Origin: Cytophagales bacterium
GTDB lineage: Bacteria > Bacteroidota > Bacteroidia > Cytophagales > Cyclobacteriaceae
Length of the DNA: 64,000 nucleotides
Direction: 5' to 3'
NCBI GenBank assembly: GCA_033344775.1
Contig: JAWPMT010000005.1
Coordinates: 2,673,001-2,737,000 of the forward strand
Each line of letters starts with the position of its first letter. Position 1 is the stretch's first letter. Positions 63,401 through 64,000 of this stretch are shown here, piece by piece. The translations under genes were made by a program, and so were the position numbers. Under the pieces are notes generated by a model. It was not told where the DNA came from and did not search any database. It saw only the letters and a list, made by a program, of their open reading frames with translations.

Positions 63401-64000
63401 ATTCTTTTGCCACAACCGCTACTTCTGGTGTAGAAGAACCCCTTGAATGGATATAGCTCACGATTATATCGTCAACCCGGATGGTCGTGTTTTGATTGCT
63501 CTGCACCGATAGTACCTGGCCAAAGAATGGTTTGAATGGTACAGTGGTCACCAGTATTTCATTGATGAAGAAATAATACTGATCCGCAACTTTTCGGACA
63601 GTCATCTTATTGTAGTCACGCTTACTAAGTGCAGCTGATTCCGTCCAACTTTGATAATTGGTCCAATTATTTTCAGCAGCATCATCATAGCTGAAAACCT
63701 TAAAACTTCCATCACCCGAAAAACCGAATCGTAAGTTGCTCCAATCGTCACTTTTCTGGCCCCAGTTCAGGCTATTGGAGTTATTATCTTCTCCAGAAAC
63801 GAATTTCATTTTGCATTCAATCTGGAAATCCCGGGACTGGTCAATGGTGAATTGGTTTTCCTCATTGAATTTGGCAGCAGCATAGTAGCCAGTTTTGAAG
63901 GATTGAATGACATAATATCCATTCTCAATTTGAAAATATCGAGAGTCGGAAGTACCTGCGCGCCAGGATTGGCTGTTGTCTGAGAAATCTTCCTTATAGA
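60435..64000 (-). CDS. CHAT-domain protease with TPRs and lectin-like N-domain (5' end outside window)
   Basis: The frame is open to the right edge, so the start lies outside; the ATG at 63809 is probably internal. From the edge inward there is a beta-sandwich, LamG/DUF1080-like domain (EDFSDNSQSW, SRDFQIECKMKF, RVDDIIVSY), a lysine- and proline-rich linker, and TPR repeats over about 700 residues (AEIYLRAGLGQVQAENFDRAI). A C-terminal CHAT domain follows with His in HLATHGW (codon 60873-60875) and Cys in SACQTGLG (codon 60726-60728). CHAT is a caspase-like cysteine protease fold. Targets and trigger are unknown. Confidence 0.88.
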   Translation of the reverse strand, partial: YKEDFSDNSQSWRAGTSDSRYFQIENGYYVIQSFKTGYYAAAKFNEENQFTIDQSRDFQIECKMKFVSGEDNNSNSLNWGQKSDDWSNLRFGFSGDGSFKVFSYDDAAENNWTNYQSWTESAALSKRDYNKMTVRKVADQYYFFINEILVTTVPFKPFFGQVLSVQSNQNTTIRVDDIIVSYIHSRGSSTPEVAVVAKESTKPEKEEKVAVEEAPKPEKPNKQVAATPKPVVKLSTNKYIQFVEDHPDYKQAMTAYDNKNYTLASSLFESLIKRYPDQAEIYLRAGLGQVQAENFDRAISYFDMAHLLNPTDISILTNLFIFKSALGQTTEAQKLATRAGRMMAQNQFDYYLSYANSWTGYFDYYNASLVPNINATISIFQQAYSQADHQYPEEVAGKIFVDLKNGGILKHAKELTKRLQAANQVMYDTGLPFSYSHYMLHYLNELLDEQYRRDDLSDDWKDWLADYQTNVVLKSMWYEEANDAVENPFLYCRFTDKKYAIMLQSGDVDNALALNTVRIEKAGSSPYLKFELINLYAERLILLANYQRLEQAREIAASLEQVLSQYTAPELLIKGYLALNNYYQFAGQMQKAIAYGHKAEAVSKESGYMEIISFIYNNLSLAYFRNDQRDKGIEYSLLSNEYAANDLLKAKNLTGLGVRLLHTEHQKAIDILTQAEEMYLDYIGAVSDYLAKSVYTSLYNSNVNLSLAHKYLNDDEAAFNAIERSKAKKLASDINSTIPDPITAKEVQALLSPGQVMLYYAEKLLEDGDVGFCMVAITKDKVKYQYINNVKAWVRIRNQYREDLALIERENANKELRVASFNVNPQSMRQKGDFNLMTELLRRSFKEEDRNKIADIGGSYYDAFIGLFIEEIEAKKELIIVPSGPLNFIPFEGLLSRSGRLLVEEYDISYVQSPTVLRELAGRNYQPSKSILAMGGAEYGKVNFSKERAPELVKNATDVERLKYETFNDIKGGAKSLRQRFYALGYAEMSYLQGTLKEVNNIQQIVPSAKSFLGTQMNETNLKNLSASGELDDYRVIHLATHGWVESYIPELSGFAMTVFPDEQNGEDGHVYLHEVEKLRIKADMVMLSACQTGLGKLQTGQGVAGLNQAFIASGANSTITSLWAVNDYATSVLVSELYRMVFNEKKSFRKALNEVKRGFITGKYNKDGIDLNNTSYWAPFIYYGKL

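Noticed and set aside
1-64000. CRISPR array or prophage
   Set aside because: No regularly spaced direct repeats, and no capsid, terminase, portal or tail genes. The muramidase and DUF5675 domains alone do not show a prophage.

Overview
The window comes from a Bacteroidota genome, most likely a marine member of the Cytophagia. The evidence is type IX secretion (Por) C-terminal tails on secreted proteins, many lipoproteins, LruC, FISUMP and DUF4230 families, MacB-type permeases without an ATPase, a sigma/TonB/carboxypeptidase-regulatory cluster, and almost no Shine-Dalgarno signals. No rRNA, tRNA or CRISPR was recognised. The genus cannot be fixed from the sequence.

Region by region: 1-9.5 kb holds the end of a secreted CBM6/T9SS protein, an LruC lipoprotein, adenine deaminase, a MATE exporter and a large ABC-type permease, followed by a 151-bp MITE-like palindromic element. 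9.7-16.6 kb holds a NUDIX hydrolase, lipoproteins, an SRPBCC protein, and a divergent cluster of a von Willebrand-type surface protein opposite an ECF sigma factor and a TonB-domain membrane protein. 16.6-23.6 kb is mostly housekeeping (prmC, ribD, msrC, psd, glutamate-type dehydrogenase, an S41 peptidase).

23.6-39.2 kb is accessory. It starts with a four-gene operon with overlapping reading frames (DUF5675, a 10-TM protein ending in an N-acetylmuramidase domain, and two DUF4230 proteins), which I consider the best candidate for an undescribed cell-wall-acting system. The operon abuts a truncated, frameshifted methyltransferase remnant. Next comes an AT-rich block of five unknown genes bounded by integron attC-like structures, then a LodA/LodB-like quinoprotein oxidase pair and a MarR-GNAT fusion operon. 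A short repeat occurs in direct orientation near both ends of this 15.6-kb stretch.

39.3-47 kb holds small unknown proteins, a frameshifted multidomain T9SS protein, and an AraC/membrane protein/monooxygenase-domain operon. 47.2-50.2 kb is a tight ruvX-def-aminotransferase-omega-amidase operon. 50.3-64 kb holds a PagL-like lipid A deacylase, a ParE-type toxin-antitoxin pair, a kinase-fold/HAD pair, a 1150-residue fusion of a membrane AraC-type regulator to a MacB-type permease, a FISUMP lipoprotein, and a large CHAT-protease/TPR protein that runs off the right edge.
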